In this document: one piece after another, positions 54,688 to 62,010 of the stretch
How the letters are laid out: each line of letters starts with the position of its first letter
How positions within the stretch are numbered: position 1 is the stretch's first letter
NCBI GenBank assembly: GCA_016714365.1
Contig: JADJNH010000005.1
Coordinates: forward strand, 2,952,501 to 3,016,500
DNA: 64,000 bases
Direction of reading: 5' to 3'
Source: Candidatus Vicinibacter affinis
GTDB taxonomy: Bacteria; Bacteroidota; Bacteroidia; Chitinophagales; Saprospiraceae
The notes under the pieces: model-generated
Database searches by the model: none
What the model was told of the DNA's origin: nothing
Seen by the model: the letters and a program-made list of their open reading frames with translations, nothing else
Translations under genes and position numbers: made by a program

Positions 54688-55524
54688 ATGAATATTCATA
54701 AAGCTGAGCGTCAACAAGCCAAAATTAAAATGGCATTACAAGGTCCTGCTGGATCAGGAAAGACATATTCTTCTCTCCTTTTGGCTAAAGGATTAGTGGG
54801 AGATTTTAACAAAGTATGTGTCATCGACACTGAAAATGGGTCATCAAATCTATATGCACATCTAGGTACATATAATATTATAGCTATTTCTTCTCCTTAC
54901 ACTCCAGAGAAGTATATCCAAGCTATTGAACTTGCAGAGTCAGAAGGCATGGAATTAATCATCATTGATTCCTTGTCTCATGGTTGGGAACACCTTGTAG
55001 AGTCTCATGCAGGAATGGCTGGTAATTCTTTTACCAATTGGGCCAAAATTACCCCAAGACAAAATGCCTTATTTACTAAAATCCTTAATTCGCCGGTACA
55101 CATAATTTCTACTCTTAGGGTAAAACAGGATTATGTACTTGCAGATAAGAATGGAAAGATGGTCCCTGAAAAAGTAGGCCTTAAAGCCATTCAAAGAGAT
55201 GGGGTGGATTATGAGTTTACAATTGTTTTTGATGTTGACATTAGGCATCATGTTTCCTGCTCAAAAGACAGAACAGGAGTCTTTATAAACAAAACTGAAT
55301 TTGTTATTTCAGAGGAAACAGGAAGGCTTATCAAATCCTGGTGCAATCAAGGTGAAGAAAATCTAAAAGAAAGGATAAGCCGGGCAACATCCATACAAGA
55401 ATTAACTGCCATTTATAGAGATCATATACAGCAACATCCTGAAATCTCAGCTCCACTTCTAGAGAGAAAATCCTTCTTATTATCAAACCTTAAATCTTCT
55501 CAAAATGGAACTTTTAACCGTTGA
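54688..55524 (+). CDS. Phage-type RecA-like ATPase (Sak4-like)
   Basis: 278-residue P-loop ATPase with Walker A GPAGSGKTYSS (19-27), VIDTENGSSNLYAH, Walker B LIIIDSLSHGWEH, and the family segment TNWAKITPRQNALFTKILNSPVHIISTLRVKQDY. This matches the AAA/RecA-like ATPases of phages and integrative elements related to Sak4, which promote single-strand annealing or recombination. It overlaps the DUF3871 gene by 20 nt, so the two are co-translated. The role in element replication is inferred. Confidence 0.85.
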   Translation: MNIHKAERQQAKIKMALQGPAGSGKTYSSLLLAKGLVGDFNKVCVIDTENGSSNLYAHLGTYNIIAISSPYTPEKYIQAIELAESEGMELIIIDSLSHGWEHLVESHAGMAGNSFTNWAKITPRQNALFTKILNSPVHIISTLRVKQDYVLADKNGKMVPEKVGLKAIQRDGVDYEFTIVFDVDIRHHVSCSKDRTGVFINKTEFVISEETGRLIKSWCNQGEENLKERISRATSIQELTAIYRDHIQQHPEISAPLLERKSFLLSNLKSSQNGTFNR

Positions 55525-56431
55525 TCAAATTACTGAAACCCCTTTTATTATCGCTAACACCCAAAGCGCTACTTACCAAGCATTAAAAGAGGAGCATATC
55601 ATTCCTGTATTTTCTAAAGACAACCATCCACTTATTGCTCAATTTCAAATTATTGAAACCATGATGGATGTACTCTCTGGGTTTAAGGATCTAAAACTAC
55701 TGGATCCACAGATCAGAGTGTCACATCCTATTATGGGTAGAATTCCGGAAGCAAGGACTAAAAAGGCATTTGAATTACTTCCTCATGAAACAACTCTTTA
55801 TTTTGAAAGGATGATGTTTCTTATAAAGATACCTAACATCAGGTCTTTAATAGAAGGAAAGGAATTGTCTTTAGTAATAGGAGGCGTTAAATCATACTCC
55901 TGGGATAATTTAGGTAAAGACCAAAGAGCATCCCAACATTTTAAGTTCTTTATAGGCTTTCAGGTCAAAGTGTGTTCTAATTTATGTATTTCTACAGATG
56001 GAACAATACTGGAATTTAAAACAAGTTCTATAGACCTTCTGGGGAAGCAAATAAGGCTTATGGTGGAAGGTTACAGTCCAGAACAGCATTTATCTTGGAT
56101 GGAATCTTTAAGTAATTATAGCTTAACAGAAGGCCAATTTGCTCACTTTCTGGGTAAATGTAGGATGTATCAACATCATCTTTATAAAGAGGAAATTCCT
56201 AAAATCTTGATTACTGATTCTCAATTATCTTCTGTAACAAAGGGTTATTATGCAGATCCTCATTTCTCCAATAATCAAGGAGATATCAGTCTGTGGAATC
56301 TTTATAACCTCCTAACAGAGGCAAATAAGAGTAGTTATATAGATGGGTTTCTAGATAGAGGAGTAAATGCTCAGCAAATTTCAGAGGAACTTATAAGGGG
56401 TCTCCAGAGTAATCAGAGCTGGCTTATTTAA
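55505..56431 (+). CDS. DUF3871 family protein
   Basis: 308-residue protein of the DUF3871 family, common in Bacteroidota conjugative and phage-like elements. Landmarks are PIMGRIPEARTKKAFELLPHETTLYFERM, SLVIGGVKSYSWDNLG and FFIGFQVKVCSNLCISTDG. No function has been established. Overlap with the Sak4-like ATPase gene suggests a joint role. Its last 140 nt have a degenerate second copy about 1 kb downstream, and a family I palindrome follows the stop by 11 nt. Confidence 0.88.
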   Translation: MELLTVDQITETPFIIANTQSATYQALKEEHIIPVFSKDNHPLIAQFQIIETMMDVLSGFKDLKLLDPQIRVSHPIMGRIPEARTKKAFELLPHETTLYFERMMFLIKIPNIRSLIEGKELSLVIGGVKSYSWDNLGKDQRASQHFKFFIGFQVKVCSNLCISTDGTILEFKTSSIDLLGKQIRLMVEGYSPEQHLSWMESLSNYSLTEGQFAHFLGKCRMYQHHLYKEEIPKILITDSQLSSVTKGYYADPHFSNNQGDISLWNLYNLLTEANKSSYIDGFLDRGVNAQQISEELIRGLQSNQSWLI

Positions 56432-56441
56432 ATGGAAAAAT

Positions 56442-56485
56442 TGTCATCACTTTGACTATTCTAAGGAATAATTAAAGTGATGACA
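56442..56485. repeat. Family I palindrome, short copy 0
   Basis: A perfect 12-bp inverted repeat TGTCATCACTTT / AAAGTGATGACA with a 20-nt spacer containing CTAAGGAATAATT, a variant of the ATAGGGAATT core of the array at 57.6-58.0 kb. It lies just after the DUF3871 stop and could also act as a terminator-like hairpin. Confidence 0.75.
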
Positions 56486-56529
56486 TTCCTCTCGGTAAAC
56501 AAAGATTTATTGTTTATCTGATAGTTTTA

Positions 56530-57057
56530 TTATTGCTTGATAATTTTAATATTGCTTCTACTTGTATTTGTATAGAATGGTAGACTTCTTTGATTGGGAT
56601 CAAACATTTCTAAACTTCCTTTAATTGAATTACAATCATAGATAATCGTTAAATTAACCTGGCCATAATCAGAGATATTAATACTAAACCTGTCAACAAT
56701 AGGTGCAGGAGCAGCTTTTGTCTTACCTTTAGTGCAACTCAATAATTTAATATTATCAACTTGTACTAAAGCATATGTAATCATCCCAGACCCTGGAGGG
56801 GCAAAACCAGGCCCTGGAGGGGCAAAACCTCTTGTGCCAGTTTGTTTGAAAGCAAAATCCAGGTAGTAAGAATATTTACCTGCAGTAAGATTCTTAATTT
56901 CAAATGATCCATACTTATCAGTAATTATGTTTTCAATAATTTGGCCTTCACCAGGTGGTTTTCTACCAACCTTTACATCTACACCAGGGATAGGATCACT
57001 TGCAAAAGTTACTGTTGAATAAATGATTAGAGAAAAGAGAGCAATAATTGTTTTCAT
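56530..57057 (-). CDS. Secreted protein with carboxypeptidase-regulatory-like fold and GFAPPGP repeat
   Basis: 175 residues with a signal peptide (KTIIALFSLIIYSTVTFAS). DVKVGRKPPGEGQIIENIITDKYGSFEIKNLTAGKYSYYL resembles a carboxypeptidase regulatory-like beta-sandwich (Gly-x-x-x-Leu-x-x-Gly-x-Tyr). Residues 77-90 are a tandem pair GFAPPGP-GFAPPGS. It is the only minus-strand gene between the replication-type genes and the only clearly exported product here. Function unknown; possibly cargo. Confidence 0.65.
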   Translation of the reverse strand: MKTIIALFSLIIYSTVTFASDPIPGVDVKVGRKPPGEGQIIENIITDKYGSFEIKNLTAGKYSYYLDFAFKQTGTRGFAPPGPGFAPPGSGMITYALVQVDNIKLLSCTKGKTKAAPAPIVDRFSINISDYGQVNLTIIYDCNSIKGSLEMFDPNQRSLPFYTNTSRSNIKIIKQ

Positions 57058-57207
57058 GATTTATAATTTTATGTAAGTTACATTAAAGGTAAGGAGGTTA
57101 TCAGTATTCTAAAGGATTTCTTGAAATTAAAGGTTTTCTAAGTAAAAGCCAATAATAAGTTGGGATGCTGCCAAACCAAGCCTGGGAATGCCTATCAATA
57201 TCTATAT

Positions 57208-57238
57208 ACCATTATGTTAGTAATATTTCAGAGTAGGG
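57208..57238. repeat. Direct repeat copy 1 (ACCATTATGTTAGTA...GAGTAGG)
   Basis: ACCATTATGTTAGTA then AATATTTCA then GAGTAGGG. A near-copy (ACCATTATGTTAGTA, GAATATTG, GAGTAGG) occurs at 60011-60040. The two copies bracket the array and helicase B. Confidence 0.6.
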
Positions 57239-57257
57239 TTAATATGCGCATTTATTA

Positions 57258-57435
57258 GAAGGGGTAACTTTAGCTTACATTTTGATGAGATTGGACTATG
57301 GAGCCAGTATATTCTGATTACAGAAGCTAATAAGAGTAGTTATACTGAAGGATTACTGGGTAGAAGTGTAATTGTTCAACAGATCCCAAATGAGCTTATT
57401 TGGGGTTTAGAGAGTAGTCAAAATTGGTTTTTAAA
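57258..57435 (+). pseudogene. Degenerate copy of the DUF3871 C-terminus
   Basis: The reading LWSQYILITEANKSSYTEGLLGRS, QQIPNELIWGLESSQNWF matches the C-terminal LWNLYNLLTEANKSSYIDGFLDRG, QQISEELIRGLQSNQSWL of the DUF3871 gene about 1 kb upstream. Only the last 50-60 codons are present and there is no start, so this is a duplicated remnant or the trace of a replaced allele. Confidence 0.8.
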
Positions 57436-57500
57436 GATATTAATCATAGGTTCAATAATCTGTATAGGGTAGTTATGTCTTGGGTTTTGCGTTGGGTATC

Positions 57501-57542
57501 CCAAATTTACATTTTTACCTTATAGGTGGAATGTAAATTTGG
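57501..57542. repeat. Family II palindrome, copy C
   Basis: Perfect 12-bp arms CCAAATTTACAT / ATGTAAATTTGG with an 18-nt spacer, the same geometry as copy A. An inner dyad ACCTTATAGGT lies in the spacer. No gene is adjacent; it sits between the DUF3871 remnant and the family I array. Confidence 0.8.
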
Positions 57543-57641
57543 AACACTTTTGAGAGCGCAAGCGCAATTGCTATAAATGGATTGTGCTTTGCGGTAACTT
57601 TTTCTGGTTTGATACCTAGGTATTAATGGATATATTGGTTT

Positions 57642-57997
57642 TGTCACCACTATGGGAGTCTTTATATAGGGAATTTAGAGTCGAAAGTGGTGACAGAATT
57701 CCATAAGTGATTTATTCGGAAAACAGTGACTTAAACTGCCACCAGTTTGACAATCTTTATATAGGGAATTTGGATTTGAAAATGATGACATTTTTCCATT
57801 ATTATCATAATCTGAATCAATAATTCAATTTGTCATCACTTTGGAATGCTCTTTATAGGGAATTTCTTGTTGAAACTGATGACAAAATAAATTGTCATTT
57901 AAAAACGTATAAATTTAAGATACAAATAATTAATTGTAAGTTTTGTCATCACTTTCACTTTATCTTTATAGGGAATTAAAATCTTAAACTGATGACA
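57642..57997. repeat. Family I array: four 54-nt palindromic repeats before helicase B
   Basis: Copies at 57642-57695, 57737-57790, 57831-57884 and 57944-57997 are each exactly 54 nt and align without gaps. The ends are TGTCAYCACT and TGATGACA (inverted), the centre ATAGGGAATT is identical in all four at repeat positions 25-34, and the flanking 10-nt segments vary. Spacers are 41, 40 and 59 nt and unrelated. Start-to-start distances of 95, 94 and 113 nt place the first three near nine helical turns apart. The last copy contains the ATG of helicase B. The layout resembles replication iterons or multiple operators; no cas genes are present. Confidence 0.85.
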
Positions 57998-58822
57998 TTT
58001 AATATAATAAACACAAATAAACAATTATACACAATTAATGGTAATAATCTGATCATTGATAATAGCATAAAGCTTGGTGATGTTATTGATCGCTTACCAT
58101 CTGGACTAATTGATAAGAAAGCTACAGGAATTGGAGCTACAACTTGTGAGCTTACTTCACCCAGAAATAGTATTATTGTTGTACCTACACGAGCTTTGGC
58201 ATACACCAAATCACAAACCCATCCAGATAGCTTTTATTTAGGAAGTCCTTATGGAGAAATTAAAAACAAAATAAAGGATAGTGATATTAATAATTACATA
58301 AATTCTCCCATTAAGTATAAGAAATTTCTTGTGGTAGCAGATAGTTTACCTAGATTACTCAACCATATAGGAGACAGTGTATACAATGACTATTTTATAA
58401 TGATTGATGAAATAGATAGTTTCCAATCTGAAATTGGTTATAGGCCTAAAATGGAATTATCCCTAGATTACTTCTTCAAATTCAAGGAACGTTGTTTGGT
58501 TTCTGCTACTTTAATTGAATTCTCTAATCCAAAAATTCAACACCTTCCAAGAATAGTTATTGATTATACAAAAAGGGATAAAAAACAATTAAACATTATA
58601 AACAGTCCAAGTAATCCAATCAAAATAGTTGCTGAATTAATACTAGATTATAAGTCTGAAAAAATAATTTGGGATGATATTGATAAGGATTCTAATAAAA
58701 AATTATTGATTGCTTATAATAGTGTAGAGTCAATTATGGAAGTAATATCTCTTCTTCCTATAGATTTACGTGCAAAATGCAAAGTTTTATGTTCAGAAAA
58801 AGTAGAATCAAGACAACATTAG
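57992..58822 (+). CDS. SF2-like helicase B, N-terminal part with lysine-less P-loop, frame-broken
   Basis: 276 residues with KATGIGATTCEL at the Walker A position (TGIGATT, 45-51), where the conserved Lys is Ala. IIVVPTRALAYTK is motif Ia, FIMIDEIDSF the DEID box (139-142), CLVSATLIEF motif III. The frame ends ESRQH after an A5 run (58797-58801); one extra A gives SEKSRIKTTLDTIEYYDE, continuous with the next ORF. The start ATG lies inside the last palindrome of the array. Probably an element-encoded replication or initiator protein; ATP use is uncertain. Confidence 0.7.
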   Translation: MTFNIINTNKQLYTINGNNLIIDNSIKLGDVIDRLPSGLIDKKATGIGATTCELTSPRNSIIVVPTRALAYTKSQTHPDSFYLGSPYGEIKNKIKDSDINNYINSPIKYKKFLVVADSLPRLLNHIGDSVYNDYFIMIDEIDSFQSEIGYRPKMELSLDYFFKFKERCLVSATLIEFSNPKIQHLPRIVIDYTKRDKKQLNIINSPSNPIKIVAELILDYKSEKIIWDDIDKDSNKKLLIAYNSVESIMEVISLLPIDLRAKCKVLCSEKVESRQH

Positions 58823-59469
58823 ACACGATTGAGTATTATGATGAATTCAATAATAACTTGTTACCTGCAGAAATTAATTTCATCACCTCAACCTACTTTG
58901 TTGGGGTAGATATTGATGAAATATTTTGCCCTATTTTAATTAATGATTCTAAAGCACAACATTCTTTTTTAAGCTTAGAGAAAATGACCCAAATTGCAGG
59001 TAGATGTAGACTAGACCTCCAGTCAATTTACGTAATATTTTCAAAATCAAATTTTAAAGTTCTTAAAGCCACCAAAGATGAATTAATTGAAACAGCTAAA
59101 AATCAATTAAGGCAAATAACCAACATGGTAAAAAGTAACAAAAATGTTAGCTTAAAGGGAGAATCTTTAAAAGTAAAAGTTGAATCACTAATTGATTTTT
59201 TTAGTCCACAAGCACTATGTAAATTTTCAAATATGGAAGAAATCGAAGTTTCATATTTGGCAATTGACCATGAATTGATAAAGATTCAAATGATTACTGA
59301 AATATATAGATCGTTGGAATCCTTTTGCATGAATGCATTGAATTATGGGTATGATGTAAAAATTATAAACACACATGCGTGGTTAAAATCATGTATTGAT
59401 AATAGGATAATTAATAATTACCATAATGAAAAGAAAAGAATTCAGATACTATTAAATCCAATTTTATAA
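58777..59469 (+). CDS. SF2-like helicase B, central part (motifs V-VI), frame-broken
   Basis: 230 residues, of which about the first ten overlap the previous ORF in another frame. INFITSTYFVGVDIDEI is motif V-like and LEKMTQIAGRCRLDLQSIYVIF is motif VI (QxxGRxR). The frame ends at RIQILLNPIL; after a -1 shift near 59429-59438 the text KNSDTIKSNFINDLNSD leads into the third part. It belongs with the N-terminal DEID part as one helicase gene. Confidence 0.68.
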   Translation: MQSFMFRKSRIKTTLDTIEYYDEFNNNLLPAEINFITSTYFVGVDIDEIFCPILINDSKAQHSFLSLEKMTQIAGRCRLDLQSIYVIFSKSNFKVLKATKDELIETAKNQLRQITNMVKSNKNVSLKGESLKVKVESLIDFFSPQALCKFSNMEEIEVSYLAIDHELIKIQMITEIYRSLESFCMNALNYGYDVKIINTHAWLKSCIDNRIINNYHNEKKRIQILLNPIL

Positions 59470-59504
59470 ATGACTTAAATTCTGATGTAAGTAATGTAGA
59501 GCTT

Positions 59505-59969
59505 TTGAAGTATACAAAAAACAATACTGGTAATGAACTATATAATTTCTATTCCAACCTATCTAAAGGAATTGAGGGCAAAGCTATTGCTGTATATATA
59601 AAAGAAAATTATTTGGGATCACCAAATACTAAAAAACTTCAGAAGATATCCAGAAGTTACAAATATTTTATGGCTGAAGACTATTCTGATTGGAAGGTAA
59701 ATATAACAAATGAATTTCCTGATGGAGCTGTATTTACTTCTAATCAAATATTAAAAAAATTACAAATGGTGCAAAGTATTCTAGGTACTTTTGATAAATC
59801 TATTGGTAGAATAGAAACCAAAACTAAAGCAACCCAATTATTAAGTGAATTAAAAATGATTAAACGTTTTCAAAAAAGAGATGGCGATCAAAGAATCAAT
59901 GTATATAAGATTATTGGAGACAATCCTATGGGATTTATTCGAAAACCAAGATACTCCATGTATGCTTAA
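59505..59969 (+). CDS. SF2-like helicase B, C-terminal part
   Basis: 154 residues starting at a TTG inside a longer open frame that reaches back to about 59430. The C-terminal half (FTSNQILKKLQMVQSILGTFDKSIGRIETKTKATQLLSELKMIKRFQKRDGDQRINVYKI) looks like a winged-helix DNA-binding domain, which would suit an origin- or palindrome-binding function. A terminator and a direct repeat follow. Confidence 0.55.
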   Translation: MKYTKNNTGNELYNFYSNLSKGIEGKAIAVYIKENYLGSPNTKKLQKISRSYKYFMAEDYSDWKVNITNEFPDGAVFTSNQILKKLQMVQSILGTFDKSIGRIETKTKATQLLSELKMIKRFQKRDGDQRINVYKIIGDNPMGFIRKPRYSMYA

Positions 59970-60010
59970 TAAGTAACTTTAGTCGATCAAGAACCTTGGT
60001 TTACCAGTTA

Positions 60011-60040
60011 ACCATTATGTTAGTAGAATATTGGAGTAGG
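60011..60040. repeat. Direct repeat copy 2 (ACCATTATGTTAGTA...GAGTAGG)
   Basis: Near-identical to the segment at 57208-57238, in the same orientation, after the helicase B gene. Its last part overlaps the terminator stem. Confidence 0.6.
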
Positions 60041-60065
60041 ATTTTTGGATCTTACTCCAATTTTA
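60031..60065 (+). terminator. Terminator after helicase B
   Basis: An 8-bp stem TTGGAGTA / TACTCCAA with a 14-nt loop, followed by TTTTATC. Confidence 0.6.
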
Positions 60066-60124
60066 TCTCTAACTTTTTGGTTTACATACTTCGATTGATA
60101 GTGCCTGCGATACATAGAAATACA

Positions 60125-60838
60125 CTATATATCTCTTATTTTAAACTCCTGAGCTAAAATATCTAATATTTCATTAATTATCGATTCTAACTTAATCCTT
60201 TTCGATTTTAATTCATCAAGGTTTTTTTTAAATGATTTCTTCTCTAAAATTTGACTATGTTCAACAAATAAATCCTTAAAAGTAAATCCTAAAATTCTAC
60301 CTCTAAAAATATTCTCTTGTTTCCATGCTGAATTCATTAATTCATGGTTATCAATAATGCCTTGGTGAGCAACTTTGTTTTTTGCTACTCTAAATCTATT
60401 TTCATTACTAATAAGATGAGACAAAGTTTTTAATTCATTGCGGAGTTTATTGTCAATATTATTATTCTCAACTATTGTTTTATCATTAACACAATTCCCA
60501 TTCAGTCCAAATGAAAAAACATCATTAACTAAAAGTAAAATAATATCATAGTAAGAATTAATGTAAACAACATATAACGACCATTGCAATTCTACAAATT
60601 TTTCCATGCTCATTTCTATGCTGTTAGATAATATTTTAGAATTAGAAATTATTTTTTTAATCCTTAAAAGCCGATTCCTTACTAAATACAAGTTCACAAC
60701 TCTATTATACACTCTAGAATTATAAGAATCTATGTTATCAATTGAAGATTCAACTTCTGCAGAAAGAACTACATCTAAATGCAATAATTTTGTAAGTTCA
60801 TTCTTGTCATGTAATCCTATTCTTTTCCCCATATTCAT
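60125..60838 (-). CDS. Hypothetical helical protein, HEPN-like features
   Basis: 237-residue, strongly helical, Lys/Asn-rich protein. RFRVAKNKVAHQGIIDN resembles the RxnH region of HEPN-domain ribonucleases, and the flanking helices (LSHLISNENRF, NSAWKQENIFRG) fit such a domain, but the match is weak. It lies at the distal end of a minus-strand block led by an Eco57I-type methyltransferase. Function unknown; a defence-associated role is only a possibility. Confidence 0.5.
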   Translation of the reverse strand: MNMGKRIGLHDKNELTKLLHLDVVLSAEVESSIDNIDSYNSRVYNRVVNLYLVRNRLLRIKKIISNSKILSNSIEMSMEKFVELQWSLYVVYINSYYDIILLLVNDVFSFGLNGNCVNDKTIVENNNIDNKLRNELKTLSHLISNENRFRVAKNKVAHQGIIDNHELMNSAWKQENIFRGRILGFTFKDLFVEHSQILEKKSFKKNLDELKSKRIKLESIINEILDILAQEFKIRDI

Positions 60839-60954
60839 ACTTAAATAATATAATTGATTGATTCTTATACATTAAAAAAATCTTGCTACACTTCCACTCA
60901 ACATTATCGCCTTTATCCTGGTTGGCTTTCTAAGTTTGTCTCTACCTGCATTAC

Positions 60955-61152
60955 TCACCGGTTTAATGTGTCTATTTCCCAACCATGTAAAGAGTTAGTG
61001 TCCCTATAATCATTAAAATCAATAAGCTTGCCACATATATCATATCCCAATGTATCCAAATAATCTCTTCTATCCACAAACTTCTTCCTTACTGGCATTT
61101 TAGTCTTTTCATCAAAATATTTTCCTTTTACTTTAGCAATAAATTTCCTCAT
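60955..61152 (-). CDS. Small hypothetical protein
   Basis: 65 residues, very basic at the N-terminus (MRKFIAKVKGKYFDEKTKMPVRKKFVDRR) and polar at the end. No family recognised. It sits 33 nt after the GYF-domain membrane protein on the same strand, suggesting co-transcription. Confidence 0.45.
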   Translation of the reverse strand: MRKFIAKVKGKYFDEKTKMPVRKKFVDRRDYLDTLGYDICGKLIDFNDYRDTNSLHGWEIDTLNR

Positions 61153-61185
61153 AGTCTAGTTTTTAATAAAATAATATAAATATTT

Positions 61186-61704
61186 TTAGAAATGTTTGAT
61201 TTTGTCAAATGCCAAAGTGATGAATAAAAGTGCGCCAATAGACACTATAATTCCTACCGGTATAGTAGATGCACTTGGCTTTAAATCATAAACCAAGATC
61301 AAAAGCATACATAATGTGTAAACAAAAACTGGGATTAATGAAATTACTCTTTGATTTTTGCTTTCTTCATAACTAAAGAAGAATGCAATTAAACTTATGA
61401 CTATTGCTATAGGGCCACTAACAACAATACTTTCAACTTCAACCCAAGCAACCACACTGCCAACAAAACATGTTAGTGCTAATAGCTGCAATGAAATTCG
61501 ATATTTTTTTGTTTGTATATTAGGTAAGGGTGGTGGTAAATAGATAAATAACTCATCGAGTTCTGGAACATTAGACGCTTTGGTCCAATCTTTAATGCCT
61601 TGAAACCAAACCAATGTATCTCGCTTAATCTTTTCTGATTTTAATTCTTCAAGATCAAAAGGTCCCAATTCTTTTTCGTTTTTAATGTAAAAATATTTTT
61701 TCAT
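61186..61704 (-). CDS. GYF_2 (DUF4339) domain membrane protein
   Basis: 172 residues from the ATG at 61704. The N-terminal GYF_2-like domain (KYFYIKNEKELGPFDLEELKSEKIKRDTLVWFQGIKDWTKASNVPEL) with Trp-Phe and Asp-Trp pairs is followed by a Pro-rich linker (YLPPPLPNI) and four hydrophobic helices (about 68-165). GYF domains bind proline-rich peptides, so this may be a membrane scaffold. The same-strand neighbours are of unknown function or defence-like. Confidence 0.7.
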   Translation of the reverse strand: MKKYFYIKNEKELGPFDLEELKSEKIKRDTLVWFQGIKDWTKASNVPELDELFIYLPPPLPNIQTKKYRISLQLLALTCFVGSVVAWVEVESIVVSGPIAIVISLIAFFFSYEESKNQRVISLIPVFVYTLCMLLILVYDLKPSASTIPVGIIVSIGALLFITLAFDKIKHF

Positions 61705-61819
61705 ATTTGAAATTATTGTGATCAATTTTGGGCTTAACTAATCCATGCGTCTGAAGGCAATAAACTCTAAGAGTTGTATTTTGACTAGCTTTGGTAATGT
61801 GCCAACAAATAAAATAGGA

Positions 61820-62005
61820 TCATTTTTCATAGTTTTTAAATATTAACCAAAATGCAAATGCTGCTGCGGTCTTAGAAGCAAATTCCTTAGCGATTTCAAG
61901 TCTTTTATCATTTATTTCCATTTTTGAGTTAGAAGAAGTTCGCATGTAAGTAGGTATTGCATTTGCACTTGCTCCAGCTCCTAATAAATAAGTTGTATAT
62001 TTCAT
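61820..62005 (-). CDS. SIR2-like N-terminal fragment
   Basis: 61 residues opening MKYTTYLLGAGASANAIPTY, which matches the nucleotide-binding start (GAGAS) of SIR2-like proteins, many of which degrade NAD in anti-phage systems. The normal 250-plus residues are missing. The text changes to an unrelated helix EINDKRLEIAKEFASKTAAAFAFWLIFK, so a deletion or a truncated paralogue is likely. It is 5 nt after the methyltransferase stop. Confidence 0.5.
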   Translation of the reverse strand: MKYTTYLLGAGASANAIPTYMRTSSNSKMEINDKRLEIAKEFASKTAAAFAFWLIFKNYEK

Positions 62006-62010
62006 ATTAA

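Noticed and set aside
57642..57997. CRISPR array
   Set aside because: The repeats are 54 nt with variable interiors, only four copies, spacers 41/40/59 nt, and no cas genes nearby.
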